The notes under the pieces were generated by a model. That model was not told where the DNA came from. It worked only from the letters and a program-made list of their open reading frames with translations, and did no database searches. The translations under genes and the position numbers were made by a program. A stretch of DNA of 64,000 bases from Acidicapsa ligni (GTDB lineage: Bacteria > Acidobacteriota > Terriglobia > Terriglobales > Acidobacteriaceae), in contig NZ_JAGSYG010000001.1 in the NCBI RefSeq assembly GCF_025685655.1, positions 930,001-994,000 on the forward strand. The letters are read 5' to 3'. This document shows, piece after piece, positions 53,737 through 63,037 of the stretch. Position 1 is the stretch's first letter, and each line of letters begins with the position of its first letter.

Positions 53737-56463
53737 ATGCGTTGGATGCAGAGTTTGTTGCGGCGGTGGAGATCATTGCGAACGAAGGATGCGAGCAATG
53801 CTGCGCTGAGTGAGGAGTTGCAGTTTCACCTGGAGCGGCAGGTGGAGGAAAACATTGCGAATGGGATGTTTCCGGAAGAGGCGCGGGCGGCGGCGCGGGC
53901 TGAGTTTGGCAGCGTGATTGTTGCGGCGGAGAAGAGCTATGAGGCGCGTGGCGTGAGGTGGCTGGACGATCTGTGGCAGGATCTTCGCTATGGTGTGCGG
54001 ACGTTGTTGAAGCAGCGTTCTTTTACGGTGGTTACGGTGCTGACGCTGGCGCTTGGGATTGGTGCTTGCACGGCGATTTTCAGCGTGGTGAATGCTGTGA
54101 TGTTGCGGTCGTTGCCGTATGGGGATCCGGAGGGGCTGGTGTATCTGTACACTCCGTATCCGCAGATGAGCCTGCCGGCGGGGATACTTGGGTCGGGAAA
54201 TTCCGGTCTTCTTCCTGCGGAGGTTTTTGGGCCGAGTTATGGGGACTTTCTTGATTTCAAGAAGCTGAATCATTCTTATTCGGCGATGACTTTGTTCGAT
54301 CAGGATACGTTCACTCTTGCCGGAGATGGGCGAGCGGATCGGGTGAACGCGGCGAAGGTGGATGAGGGGTTCTTTGGGACGCTGCAATCGATGCCGGAGA
54401 TGGGGCGTGTTTTCAGCGCGAGTGATGAGCAGCCGGGGAACGACCATGTGGTGGTGCTGAGTTATGCGCTCTGGCAGCAGTTGTTTGGCGGCAGGGCGGA
54501 TGTGCTGGGGCGAACGCTGCGGCTGGATGGTAGGTCGTACCAGGTTATCGGGGTAATGCCGCGTGAGTTTGGGTATCCGCACAAAAGCGAAGTGGCTTAT
54601 GGGAATGGGCATATTCAAGTTACGCAGCTTTGGGTGCCTTTGGGGCTGACCTCGAAAGAGTGGGCGGATCGGGAGTTATCGAGTGGGAATGTTCTGGCGC
54701 GGTTGAAACCGGGGGTTACGGTGGCTGCGGCGCAGTCGGAGATAAGCGCACTTTCAATGCAACTGGGTAAGCTGCATAGCGCAGGGATGCAGGATATGAC
54801 GGGGTTGGTGAGGCCGTTTCGCGAGATTTCGCTGGGGTCGGTGAAGCCGTTGATGGGGTTGCTGCTGGGGGCGGTGGGGTTTGTGTTGCTGATTGCCTGC
54901 GGCAATGCGGCGAATTTGCTGCTGGCTCGTGCGGCGAATCGGACGCAGGAGCTTGGCATGAGAGCGGCGCTGGGGGCGAGGCGAGGCAGGATTGTGCGGC
55001 AGATGTTGACGGAGTCTTTGCTGCTTGGTTCGGCGGCAGGGGCTCTTGGTGTGGTACTGGCGTACCTGTTTCAGCGGGTGCTTTTGAGGCTCGATCCGTC
55101 GGATATTCCGCGCATGCAGGATGCTTCGCTTGACCTGCGGGTGATGGGATTTCTGGTGGTGGTTACGATGTTGACGAGTGTGCTGTTTGGGCTGCTGCCT
55201 GCGCTCTCTGCGAGCCGGGTGAACCTGGTGGAGTTTTTGAAGAGCGGGGCTTCGCGGGGGATTGCGGGTGGGCGCAGCCGGGTGCGTAGCGGACTGGTGA
55301 TTGCGCAGGTTGCGCTGGTGGTGATTCTGCTGACGGGCGCGGGGCTCTTTTTGCGGAGTTACGCGAAGATTCTTTCTGTGCAGACGGGGTTTTCTGCTTC
55401 GACGGTGGTGGCGAATGTGGGGCTGACTCCGAACTACGATACTTCGCCGAAGCGGCTGGCGTTTTTTAACCAGGTGATCGATCGGCTGAAGGCTTTGCTT
55501 GGGACTGAGGCGGTGGGTGCGGTGGATTATCTGCCGCTTACAAATTCGGAGAGCCTGACGTTTGTACAGGTTGAGGGCGATGCCGAGAAAAGGCAGAAGA
55601 TGGTGGAGTCGCGGGCGATTACGGCGGACTATCTCTCGGCGATGCAGACACGATTGATCCAAGGGCGTGGGTTTACGAGTGCGGAGGAGGCGGGATTAAG
55701 GACGCCTGCGGTATCGAGTACGGCAGTGGGCGGGGCAGTGATTGTGAATGAGGCTTTTGCGAAGGAGTATTTTTCGGGGGCGAGTGCGATTGGGCATCGC
55801 CTTCGTTATTCGAAGAGCGAGCCGTGGGTGACGATTGTTGGAGAGGTGGCGGATGTTCGCAATGAAAGCCTGGAGATGTCGGCGGCATCGCAGATCTACA
55901 CGCCGTTTGCGCCGGTGAATGGGGACAATGCTTACATCACGGTGCGATCTTTGCAGCCGAAGGAGGTTGTGGTTGCGGAGATTCGCGGGGTGGTGCGGAG
56001 CCTGGATGCGAGCCTGGCTGTTGCGGATGTGCATGGGATGAACGATCTGGTTTCGCAGGCGGTGGCTAGGCGGCGTTTTCAGACGACTTTGTTGACGGTG
56101 TTCTCGGGGATTGCGATGTTGCTGGCGATTGTCGGGGTGTATGGGTTGCTGGCGTATTCGGTGCGGCAGAGGACGGGGGAGATTGGCATCCGGATGGCGC
56201 TGGGTTCTTCGCGGGCGGGTGTGGTGCGCCTGATTCTGCGTGAGGGGCTGGGGTTGCTGGCGATCGGGTTGGTGCTGGGACTGGCGGGTGCGTTTGCTTC
56301 GACGCGGCTGCTGGGGAGTTTTCTGTATGGTGTACCGGCGCTGGATCCAATTACATTTGTGGTGGTACCGGCGGTGCTTTTTCTGGCGACGCTGGGGGCC
56401 TGCCTGATTCCTGGATTGCGGGCGGCGGCTGTTTCACCTGTGCAGGCATTGCGTCACGAATAA
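53737..56463 (+). CDS. ADOP/MacB-like ABC transporter permease
   Basis: A 908-residue acidobacterial duplicated orphan permease. The N-terminal helical region [21 protein letters not shown] is followed by [20 protein letters not shown] and two MacB-FtsX repeats; [20 protein letters not shown] in the first and [28 protein letters not shown] (two parts) in the second are typical. It has no ATPase next to it. It is encoded in strongly G/T-biased DNA, unlike the C-biased ADOP genes at 31-36 kb, reflecting which side of the composition switch it lies on. Confidence 0.9.
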   Translation: MRWMQSLLRRWRSLRTKDASNAALSEELQFHLERQVEENIANGMFPEEARAAARAEFGSVIVAAEKSYEARGVRWLDDLWQDLRYGVRTLLKQRSFTVVTVLTLALGIGACTAIFSVVNAVMLRSLPYGDPEGLVYLYTPYPQMSLPAGILGSGNSGLLPAEVFGPSYGDFLDFKKLNHSYSAMTLFDQDTFTLAGDGRADRVNAAKVDEGFFGTLQSMPEMGRVFSASDEQPGNDHVVVLSYALWQQLFGGRADVLGRTLRLDGRSYQVIGVMPREFGYPHKSEVAYGNGHIQVTQLWVPLGLTSKEWADRELSSGNVLARLKPGVTVAAAQSEISALSMQLGKLHSAGMQDMTGLVRPFREISLGSVKPLMGLLLGAVGFVLLIACGNAANLLLARAANRTQELGMRAALGARRGRIVRQMLTESLLLGSAAGALGVVLAYLFQRVLLRLDPSDIPRMQDASLDLRVMGFLVVVTMLTSVLFGLLPALSASRVNLVEFLKSGASRGIAGGRSRVRSGLVIAQVALVVILLTGAGLFLRSYAKILSVQTGFSASTVVANVGLTPNYDTSPKRLAFFNQVIDRLKALLGTEAVGAVDYLPLTNSESLTFVQVEGDAEKRQKMVESRAITADYLSAMQTRLIQGRGFTSAEEAGLRTPAVSSTAVGGAVIVNEAFAKEYFSGASAIGHRLRYSKSEPWVTIVGEVADVRNESLEMSAASQIYTPFAPVNGDNAYITVRSLQPKEVVVAEIRGVVRSLDASLAVADVHGMNDLVSQAVARRRFQTTLLTVFSGIAMLLAIVGVYGLLAYSVRQRTGEIGIRMALGSSRAGVVRLILREGLGLLAIGLVLGLAGAFASTRLLGSFLYGVPALDPITFVVVPAVLFLATLGACLIPGLRAAAVSPVQALRHE

Positions 56464-56624
56464 TTCATGACAGATTTGGATAAGGGAAATTCCATCCACT
56501 GCCGGGCTACCTGTAAACTTTAATTTCTTGGCTTGGAATGTGTTCTGAAGATATTCGGAACATCTAGGCAAGTGCCTGGGTGGTGGGGTAGGATAGCGTC
56601 TCCATTACCCGAGAGGATGGTTAC

Positions 56625-57734
56625 GTGACAATCGATTTTCGCCCTGTGATTCTGGCTGGAGGAAGTGGTACTCGCTTCTGGCCTCGTTCCCGTCGTGCCC
56701 GCGCTAAACAGGTGTTGGCGCTGGATGGGGACAGGTCTATGTTGCAGCAGACGGTGGAGCGGCTGCATCCGCTGGCTGGTTCGGAACAGGTTTGGGTTAT
56801 TACGAACGAACTGTTGGCGGACGAGGTTCAGGCGCAGCTGCCGGGGGTTCCGCTGGGGCAGGTTGTAGAGGAGCCGGTGGCACGGAATACTGCTCCTGCG
56901 TGCGGGCTGGCGGCGTTCCTGGTGGAGAAGTCCAATCCGGATGCGGTGATTGGGGTTTTCCCTTCGGATCATGTGATTGGCGACGAGCCGCGTTTTTTGA
57001 AGGCGATTGAGCGTGGGATTGCGCTGGCTGCGTCGGGCGATGTGATGGTGGTGCTGGGGATTGAGCCGACGCGTGCGGAGACGGGCTACGGCTATGTCGA
57101 GACGGGCGATGTTGCTTCGGGTGAAGCGCTGCATGTGCGGCGGTTTACGGAGAAGCCGAGCCGGAATCGAGCGGAAGAGTTTGTGGCTGCGGGGAATTAT
57201 TTCTGGAACTCGGGAATGTTTTTGTGGTCGGCCAGGACACTGGCCAATGCGGTGCGCGAGCATCTGCCGGAGACTGCTCCTCTGCTGGAGGAGATTGCTG
57301 CGGCGTTTGGGACAGAGCGGTTTGACGCGGTGTTTGCGGAGCTTTATCCGCAGTGCGAAAACATCTCGGTGGACTATGCGGTGTTGGAGCCGCGGTCGGC
57401 GAAGGGTGAGCATTTTTCGCGGCTCTACTGTCTGCCGGCGGAGTTTGGCTGGAACGATCTTGGCTCGTGGGAGTCGCTGTACGACTACCAGTTGGAGACG
57501 CGTTCGAGCGGGGATGAAACCGGAAATGTCACCGAGACGACGGGGGTAATAGCGATCGATTCAGATGACAATTATGTCTATAGTCCCAAGAAGTTTGTGG
57601 CGCTGGTGGGCGTGAGCGACCTGGTGATTGTGGAAACCGACGACGCGATTCTGATTGCGCATCGGAAGCATTCGCAGGATGTGGGGAAGATTGTGAAAGA
57701 GCTGCCCGGGTTGGGGCGGACGGATCTTATCTAA
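56625..57734 (+). CDS. manC: Mannose-1-phosphate guanylyltransferase
   Basis: A 369-residue nucleotidyltransferase that forms GDP-mannose from mannose-1-phosphate and GTP. The signature PVILAGGSGTRFWPRSR opens the protein; VFPSDHVIGDE, RFTEKPSRNRAEEF and GNYFWNSGMFLW follow, with VDYAVLEPRS and GWNDLGSWESLYD near 270-295. It is the short, monofunctional type without the isomerase domain. The start is GTG with GAGAGG nine bases upstream. It forms a likely operon with the DUF202 gene 15 bases downstream, and phosphomannomutase lies 575 bases further. Confidence 0.93.
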   Translation: MTIDFRPVILAGGSGTRFWPRSRRARAKQVLALDGDRSMLQQTVERLHPLAGSEQVWVITNELLADEVQAQLPGVPLGQVVEEPVARNTAPACGLAAFLVEKSNPDAVIGVFPSDHVIGDEPRFLKAIERGIALAASGDVMVVLGIEPTRAETGYGYVETGDVASGEALHVRRFTEKPSRNRAEEFVAAGNYFWNSGMFLWSARTLANAVREHLPETAPLLEEIAAAFGTERFDAVFAELYPQCENISVDYAVLEPRSAKGEHFSRLYCLPAEFGWNDLGSWESLYDYQLETRSSGDETGNVTETTGVIAIDSDDNYVYSPKKFVALVGVSDLVIVETDDAILIAHRKHSQDVGKIVKELPGLGRTDLI

Positions 57735-57749
57735 TGGAGCTCACGATAT

Positions 57750-58136
57750 ATGCCGGGTGAACAGGGCGGTCAGATGGATGATCCGCGGGTTTATTTTGCG
57801 GCAGAGCGGACGTTTCTGGCCTGGATTCGCACCGGGCTGGGGTTGATGGGGGTCGGATTCGCGGTTTCGCGGTTCGGCCTCTTTTTGCGTGAGATGCGGG
57901 CGAGCGATACGCATGTTGTGGTTCACGCAACGGGACTCTCCGAGATCTCGGGAGTGGCGCTGGTGGCGCTGGGCGTGGTGGTCAATATCGCTGCGGTGAG
58001 CCATCATATCCAGACGGTGAAGCAGTTACAAACTGGAACCTGGGTGGCGAGTATTTCGCGGAATGCCGTGGTGCTGGCTTTGATTCTCGCTGCGTTTGGA
58101 GTGGGGATGGGCGCTTATTTAATTTATCTTCGGTGA
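57750..58136 (+). CDS. DUF202 (YidH-like) membrane protein
   Basis: A 128-residue inner-membrane protein with three hydrophobic helices (LGLMGVGFAVSRFGLF; ISGVALVALGVVVNIAAV; AVVLALILAAFGVGMGAYLI). The conserved DPRVYFAAERTFLAWIRTGL near the N-terminus marks DUF202/YidH. The function is unknown. It lies 15 bases after manC and is probably cotranscribed with it. Confidence 0.88.
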   Translation: MPGEQGGQMDDPRVYFAAERTFLAWIRTGLGLMGVGFAVSRFGLFLREMRASDTHVVVHATGLSEISGVALVALGVVVNIAAVSHHIQTVKQLQTGTWVASISRNAVVLALILAAFGVGMGAYLIYLR

Positions 58137-58310
58137 GTTTTATTTCGGGTTAGATCTTATTCTGGCGCTTGATCGCATCCGCGTCAGGCATATTTTCAAG
58201 AAGATTTAAAGGCGGGATGGCGGCTGGCTTTCGTGAGGCGGTACGGCGGTGTTTTGTGCGCGATACACTGTCTGGAATGAGTTGAGTACCAGAGAGGACT
58301 AGCTGCTCGT

Positions 58311-59759
58311 ATGGCGCATCCAGTAATCAAGTTTGGGACAGATGGTTGGCGTGGGTTGATTGCCAACGAGTTTACTTTTGAGAATGTGCGAATTGCTGCG
58401 GAAGCTGTGGCGGCTTATTTGCATGCGCAGACGGACGCGAAGCAGGCTGCGGCGAAGGGCATTTGCATCGGGTACGATTCGCGGTTTCTCTCGGCGGAGT
58501 TTGCGCGGGCGTGCGCGGAGGTGGTGGCTGCTACGGGTATTCCGGTGAAGCTGGCCGGGGAGATTACTCCGACGCCGGCGCTGAGCTACGGGGTGCGCGA
58601 GCTGGGTGCGGCGGGCGGCATCATGATTACTTCTTCGCACAATCCTTATCAGTGGAATGGAGTGAAGTACAAGGCGTGGTATGGCGGGTCGGGGAGTCCT
58701 TCGATCATTTCTGAGATTGAATCCTATCTTGGGAAGCCGGTGCCGAAAGTGGCGACGCCTGCGGCGATTGAGGAAGTGGATTTCATTGCGCCGTACATGG
58801 CGGCGATTGAGAAGTTTGCCGATCTCGATTTGATTGCGGGGTCGGGATTCAAATTTGGAATCGATTCGATGTTTGGGGCTGGGCGCGAGTTGATCTCGGG
58901 GATTTTCACGCGGCTTGGCGTGGAGCATACGCAGATTCGCGGGCATGTGGACCCGCTGTTTCCGGGGATCAATCCGGAGCCGATCGAGCCGAATATTCGG
59001 GCGCTGGGCGAGGCGGTTGTCGCGAACAAATGCGATGCCGGGCTTTGCACGGATGGCGATGCGGACCGCATTGGCGCGGTGGATGAGCATGGAGTGTTTG
59101 TCGATCCGCACAAGATTTTTTCGGTGCTGCTGAGCTGGGTGCTGAAGTACAAGGGATGGCCGGGGGATGTGACTCGCGCGTTCAACACGACGAAGATGCT
59201 GGATCGGATTTGCGCGAAGTATGGACGGACCATTCACGAGCATGGGATCGGGTTCAAGTATGTGGTGGATTACATGCTGGAGGGCGAGATTCTGATGGGC
59301 GGCGAAGAGTCGGGCGGGATTGGGTTTCAGCGGCATCTGCCGGAGCGCGATGGCTTGTTGAATGCCCTGCTGCTGGCGAATGTGATGGCGCAGGAGAAGA
59401 AGACGCTGGGGCAGTTGGTCGCGGATCTGCAGGCGGAGTATGGCGAGCACCAGTATGGGCGCATCGATCTGCATATTGCCGATGAGATCAAGAATGGGGC
59501 GATTGCGCGGGCGAAGGGACTGGCGGTGGGCGATGCTTCCTTTGCGGGGATGCCTATCCTGCGGATTGAGACTCTGGACGGGGTGAAGTTTTATCTGGAT
59601 AATCCTGAAGCCAAGACTAAGCCGAATGCGGCTGAGACGTGGCTGCTGTTGCGGGCCAGTGGGACGGAGCCGTTGATGCGGATTTATTCGGAGAGCTGCT
59701 CGAAGGAGTCTGTGGCGAAGGTGCTTGAGGCTGGGCGTGGGTTTGCGCTGGGAAGCTAG
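58311..59759 (+). CDS. Phosphomannomutase/phosphoglucomutase
   Basis: A 482-residue alpha-D-phosphohexomutase. KFGTDGWRGLIANEFT opens domain 1; the phosphoserine loop is ITSSHNPYQWNG; the metal loop is TDGDADRIG; the sugar-specificity loop is MGGEESGGIGF; and RASGTEPLMRIY is the phosphate-binding loop. It probably supplies mannose-1-phosphate to ManC nearby, although glucose-specific action cannot be excluded. Its stop overlaps the stop of the convergent gene at 59756 by four bases. Confidence 0.92.
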   Translation: MAHPVIKFGTDGWRGLIANEFTFENVRIAAEAVAAYLHAQTDAKQAAAKGICIGYDSRFLSAEFARACAEVVAATGIPVKLAGEITPTPALSYGVRELGAAGGIMITSSHNPYQWNGVKYKAWYGGSGSPSIISEIESYLGKPVPKVATPAAIEEVDFIAPYMAAIEKFADLDLIAGSGFKFGIDSMFGAGRELISGIFTRLGVEHTQIRGHVDPLFPGINPEPIEPNIRALGEAVVANKCDAGLCTDGDADRIGAVDEHGVFVDPHKIFSVLLSWVLKYKGWPGDVTRAFNTTKMLDRICAKYGRTIHEHGIGFKYVVDYMLEGEILMGGEESGGIGFQRHLPERDGLLNALLLANVMAQEKKTLGQLVADLQAEYGEHQYGRIDLHIADEIKNGAIARAKGLAVGDASFAGMPILRIETLDGVKFYLDNPEAKTKPNAAETWLLLRASGTEPLMRIYSESCSKESVAKVLEAGRGFALGS

Positions 59760-60115
59760 GCGTTCTGCCGATTTTCAGCTTCGATCTTCTTTAGCAAATA
59801 GGCTGCGAGCTTGGGCTCACCTGGCATATTTGATTCTCGCAGCAACGAACGCCTGCGGAGTTGAAGGAACTCTTCGCATAGCGGATTGCTGTCGCCAAAT
59901 ACATGCCGAAGTGCCTGGATCTCCTCGGCTAGTTGATGTGTTCGGATAGCTTCAGGCCATGCAAGATAAGGGGCTTCTGCGTACAAGTGCTCATTTTGCC
60001 CGAACAGTCCATATCTGCCTTTGGCGCACCTTTGTAGGCAGAGAGTAAGAAGCTGCTCGAATTCTTCTTCAAGCTCTTCAAGACGTCGTTTTTGGATTCT
60101 GTCACTTCTGCTCAT
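59756..60115 (-). CDS. Small hypothetical protein (119 aa)
   Basis: I do not recognise this gene. It encodes 119 charged residues, predicted mainly helical, opening SRSDRIQKRRLEELEEEFEQ, which could form a short coiled coil. It includes TLCLQRCAKGRYGLFG and AEEIQALRHVFGDSNPL. There is no signal peptide. Tail-to-tail overlap with the phosphomannomutase gene is four bases. Its composition follows the region. The gap 60116-60323 shows no other gene. Confidence 0.65.
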   Translation of the reverse strand: MSRSDRIQKRRLEELEEEFEQLLTLCLQRCAKGRYGLFGQNEHLYAEAPYLAWPEAIRTHQLAEEIQALRHVFGDSNPLCEEFLQLRRRSLLRESNMPGEPKLAAYLLKKIEAENRQNA

Positions 60116-60323
60116 GGCTTCGATTGGGCTGTGTTTTTCTCATAGAAGCTTATCTCAAGGCTTGAAGATGTGTCTTTGAGGTCCGAGTCTGGACTACAGC
60201 AAATCAAGGCAGCACTTGGTGGAAAATTAACCTCATGATTTTCTGCCTGAGCAGGAACAAAGAGAGCCATCGCGTGTTCGAAGAGGAAGAGATCTTAATT
60301 CAATAAGTTCTGTGAGGTGTTTC

Positions 60324-60725
60324 TTGAGAAGACTTTGTGTTGCTTTGTTGCTTTGCTCTTGCTCGTTAGCGGTGTATGGGCAGAAGACGCGTTATGGGCA
60401 GTATCCACCTTATGCCAAGCAGGGTGTTGATTACCCGATACAAGTGCATGTTTCAGGACTTCGTTACCGTACGGAAGATATTGGCGGAGGGCAAATCGGA
60501 GACGTAATCTACGCAGATGCGGTCATAAACGGGAAAAAAGTAGAGTTGAGAGGGGATGGGGACGAGGTTCCTTTTCGGAAGTATCAATTGTCACTTGGAG
60601 ATTTCCAGGCACGGCTGCTGAAGGACCTTAACAAAACGGGCGGGACATCCATATCTCAGGAATACGAAGTTGTTTTGCCGAACAGGATTGTTTGGCGTTG
60701 TGTTGTTTCTGGGCTTTTTGAATAG
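60324..60725 (+). CDS. Small secreted hypothetical protein (~133 aa)
   Basis: Unrecognised. A signal peptide (LCVALLLCSCSLAVYGQ) is followed by about 110 residues with a beta-rich look (YPIQVHVSGLRYRTED; DVIYADAVINGKKVELRGDG) ending EYEVVLPNRIVWRCVVSGLFE. The start is probably TTG at 60324, since GAGG lies seven bases upstream; the GTG at 60312 has no ribosome binding site. DNA here is less G-biased than the flanking genes. It is isolated between a gap and the repeat cluster. Confidence 0.6.
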   Translation: MRRLCVALLLCSCSLAVYGQKTRYGQYPPYAKQGVDYPIQVHVSGLRYRTEDIGGGQIGDVIYADAVINGKKVELRGDGDEVPFRKYQLSLGDFQARLLKDLNKTGGTSISQEYEVVLPNRIVWRCVVSGLFE

Positions 60726-60762
60726 GATTTTGGGATGGTGGGTTCAGGCTAATGGCGGATTC

Positions 60763-60952
60763 ACTTTGGGATGACAGATGGAAGGGTAAGGGTAAGGGCT
60801 AACAGTAGATTCCCTTCGGGAATGACAGACAGAAAGGCAAGTGCAAAGGCAACAGCAACTGCAAAGGCAACTGCAACTGCTAACAGCAGATTCCCTTTGG
60901 GAATGACAGACAGAACTGCAAGGGCAACTGCCACTGCAAAGGCAAGTGCTGG
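60763..60952 (+). repeat. Composite palindromic repeat with two cores (forward)
   Basis: Cores at 60806-60828 and 60897-60919 (one T variant) separated and followed by tandem 6-base units (GCAAAG, GCAACT, GCAAGT). A partial third core (GGGATGACAGATGG) starts the array at about 60767. An open frame of 65 codons runs through it but is an artefact of the repeat. No gene is seen in 60726-61045. Confidence 0.88.
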
Positions 60953-61045
60953 GCTGATTGAAAGGTGATATTGGGGTACCCGTTTGTTTTGGGGTACCCC
61001 TTTTGTTTTTGGTTTGTGGATTCTAGGTGGATTAAGCCATGCGGA

Positions 61046-62884
61046 TTAGGCCAGACGGACCAGGCGGGCTTCCAGCAGGGCGTGGATGTTGCTTAGGGCC
61101 AGGACTACTTCCGGGCCTACGGGTTCATCTACCTGGACTACGGACAGGGCGCGGCCAGGTTGGGTGTTTGGAGGAGTTGGGGTTGCGCTGGAGCGTTCTC
61201 TGCCCAGGGCGAAGTTGGCGATGTTGACTCCGTGGCGGCCGAGGATGGTGCCGATGTTGCCGATTACGCCGGGGACGTCGAGGTTGCGGCAGACGAGCAG
61301 GCTGCCTTCGAGTGGGGCTTCGATATCGATGCCGTCGAGTTCGAGGAGGCGGGGTTGTTCGCCGTGCAGGACGGTGGCCGATGCGCGGCTTTCTCCGGCG
61401 GAGTCGTGCAGGGCGATGGTCAGGACGCTGGCTGTACCTCCGCGCGGAGATGCCTGCTTTTCTTCGTGGATGCGGATGCCGCGTTCCTGGGCTACGGTGG
61501 CGGCGTTGATGCGATTCACGTTCTCTGAGCCGGAGAGCAGACCGGCGATGGCGGCGTTGCGGATGAGCTCGGTTTTGCCTTCAGCGAGTGAGCCGGAGTA
61601 GGTGAGGTGAATGCTCTCGATGTTGCGCGTGGCGGCCTGGGAGAGGAAATTGCCGAGGCGTCCGGCTAGTTCGATGAAGGGCGAGAGTACGAGATACTCC
61701 TCGTGGGTGAGTGAGGTTACATTGACGGCGTTCTGGACGACGCCGAGCTTGAGGTATTCGCGGACCTGGCGGGCGATCTGGATGCCGACTGCTTCTTGCG
61801 CTTCTGCGGTGGACCCGGCGATGTGCGGGGTGAGGATGACGTTTTCGAGATTGAAGTAGGCGGAGTCTTTGAGCGGCTCCTTGGTGAAGACGTCGAGGGC
61901 TGCTCCGCCGACGTGGCCGGAGATGAGCGCGGCTACGAGGGCGTTGTCTTCAATGAGTTCGCCACGGGCGCAGTTGAGAATGCGGATGCCGGGCTTCATG
62001 GTGGCGATGGTGCGCTCGTTGATGATGCCGGTGGTTTGCGGGGTGAGGCCGACGTGGAGGGTGAGGTAGTCGGAGACGGCGAACAGTTCTTCGGTGGCTA
62101 CGAGGCGGATACCGGCTTCGCGGGCGACGGCTGCGGAGACGAAGGGATCGTGGCCGACGATTTCGAGACCGAAGCCGCGGGCGCGTTTGGCTACTTCAAG
62201 GCCGATGCGACCGAGGCCGAGGATGCCGAGGGTCTTGCCGCGGAGTTCTACGCCTTGCAGAGACTTCTTTTCCCACTTGCCTGCGTGCATGGTGGAGTTG
62301 GCGAGGGGGAGCTTGCGGGCTAAAGCGAGCATGAGGCCGAGGGTGAGTTCGGCTACGGCTATAGCGTTGGCTCCGGGGGTGTTCATGACGACGATGCCGC
62401 GGCGGGTGGCTGCGTCGGCGTCGATGTTGTCGACTCCTACGCCTGCGCGGCCGATTACGCGGAGCTTGGGGGCGTGTTCGAGCAGGGCGTCATCGACCTG
62501 GACGGCGGAGCGGACGACGAGGGCGTCGGCATCGGCAAGGGCGTGTTCGAGGCCGTTGGGGAGCTGGTCGTGGGTGAGGATTTCCCAGCCGGGTTCGCTG
62601 TCGAGGACGGCCAGGGTTGCGGGTGAGACCTTTTCCGCGAGGATGATCTTCATTGGAACTCCTTTAACTTTTTCTACGGATTCGTATTCGTCGAAACGGA
62701 TGTCGTTTTGATCGCAGAAGAGATCGAACATGCGCACGACCGAGGCCTGGGGCTTGCCTTCGCCCTGCTCGTATTTCCAGATGGAGTTGGGGTGGACGCC
62801 CAGCTTCTCGGCCATCTGGTACTGGTAGAGGTTTAGTTTTTTGCGGGCGATTATCAGCTTTTCGCCGAAGCTTAGGTCTGGCAT
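61046..62884 (-). CDS. serA: D-3-phosphoglycerate dehydrogenase with in-frame N-terminal XRE HTH
   Basis: The main body (from ATG 62653, 535 residues) is SerA, the first enzyme of serine synthesis: substrate domain from KIILAEKVSP, NAD loop LGILGLGRIGLEVAKRARG, HVGLTPQTTGIIN, ILNCARGELI, LTPHIAGST, then an intervening domain and a C-terminal ACT domain (VCRNLDVPGVIGNIGTIL). Upstream and in the same frame without a stop is a 77-residue XRE helix-turn-helix region (LIIARKKLNLYQYQMAEKLGVHPNSIWKYE, in parts) from ATG 62884. AAAGGAG five bases before 62653 suggests SerA is also, or mainly, made alone. The two products are a 612-residue fusion and a 535-residue enzyme. Confidence 0.88.
   Translation of the reverse strand: MPDLSFGEKLIIARKKLNLYQYQMAEKLGVHPNSIWKYEQGEGKPQASVVRMFDLFCDQNDIRFDEYESVEKVKGVPMKIILAEKVSPATLAVLDSEPGWEILTHDQLPNGLEHALADADALVVRSAVQVDDALLEHAPKLRVIGRAGVGVDNIDADAATRRGIVVMNTPGANAIAVAELTLGLMLALARKLPLANSTMHAGKWEKKSLQGVELRGKTLGILGLGRIGLEVAKRARGFGLEIVGHDPFVSAAVAREAGIRLVATEELFAVSDYLTLHVGLTPQTTGIINERTIATMKPGIRILNCARGELIEDNALVAALISGHVGGAALDVFTKEPLKDSAYFNLENVILTPHIAGSTAEAQEAVGIQIARQVREYLKLGVVQNAVNVTSLTHEEYLVLSPFIELAGRLGNFLSQAATRNIESIHLTYSGSLAEGKTELIRNAAIAGLLSGSENVNRINAATVAQERGIRIHEEKQASPRGGTASVLTIALHDSAGESRASATVLHGEQPRLLELDGIDIEAPLEGSLLVCRNLDVPGVIGNIGTILGRHGVNIANFALGRERSSATPTPPNTQPGRALSVVQVDEPVGPEVVLALSNIHALLEARLVRLA
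62659..62665 (-). promoter_or_regulatory. Internal Shine-Dalgarno before the SerA ATG
   Basis: On the minus strand AAAGGAG lies five bases before ATG 62653, inside the open frame of the HTH extension. It is stronger than the site before ATG 62884 (only AGG) and so decides the likely SerA start. Confidence 0.75.
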
Positions 62885-62920
62885 TCGATTTACCTGGGGT
62901 GTTGAGTTAAGCCTCGCTGG

Positions 62921-62956
62921 AGAAGCAGATTTTTCGCTTCGCTCAGGATGACGACA
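62921..62956 (+). repeat. Related dispersed repeat (GAAGCAGAT...GGATGACGACAG)
   Basis: Starts with GAAGCAGAT like the cores at 50.0 and 53.2 kb, but its palindrome is replaced by TTTTCGCTTCGCTCAGGATGAC. It is probably a second subfamily of the same kind of intergenic repeat. Confidence 0.5.
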
Positions 62957-62978
62957 GTTCTTAGCTGGATTTGGTAAT

Positions 62979-63013
62979 CCCACATCTCCCGGCAAAAGCG
63001 CGGGAGATGTGGG
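62979..63013 (-). terminator. Hairpin between the class V aminotransferase and serA genes
   Basis: A perfect 13-bp stem CCCACATCTCCCG/CGGGAGATGTGGG with a 9-base loop, 25 bases after the aminotransferase stop. It may end or attenuate that transcript before serA. It lacks a clear T-run. Confidence 0.6.
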
Positions 63014-63037
63014 CACCTAAGCATTGTTCCAATGCTG

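Noticed and set aside
60771..60968. 65-codon open frame rich in Ala, Thr and Lys
   Set aside because: It is a translation of the palindromic and hexamer repeat array, with no conserved start or ribosome binding site.
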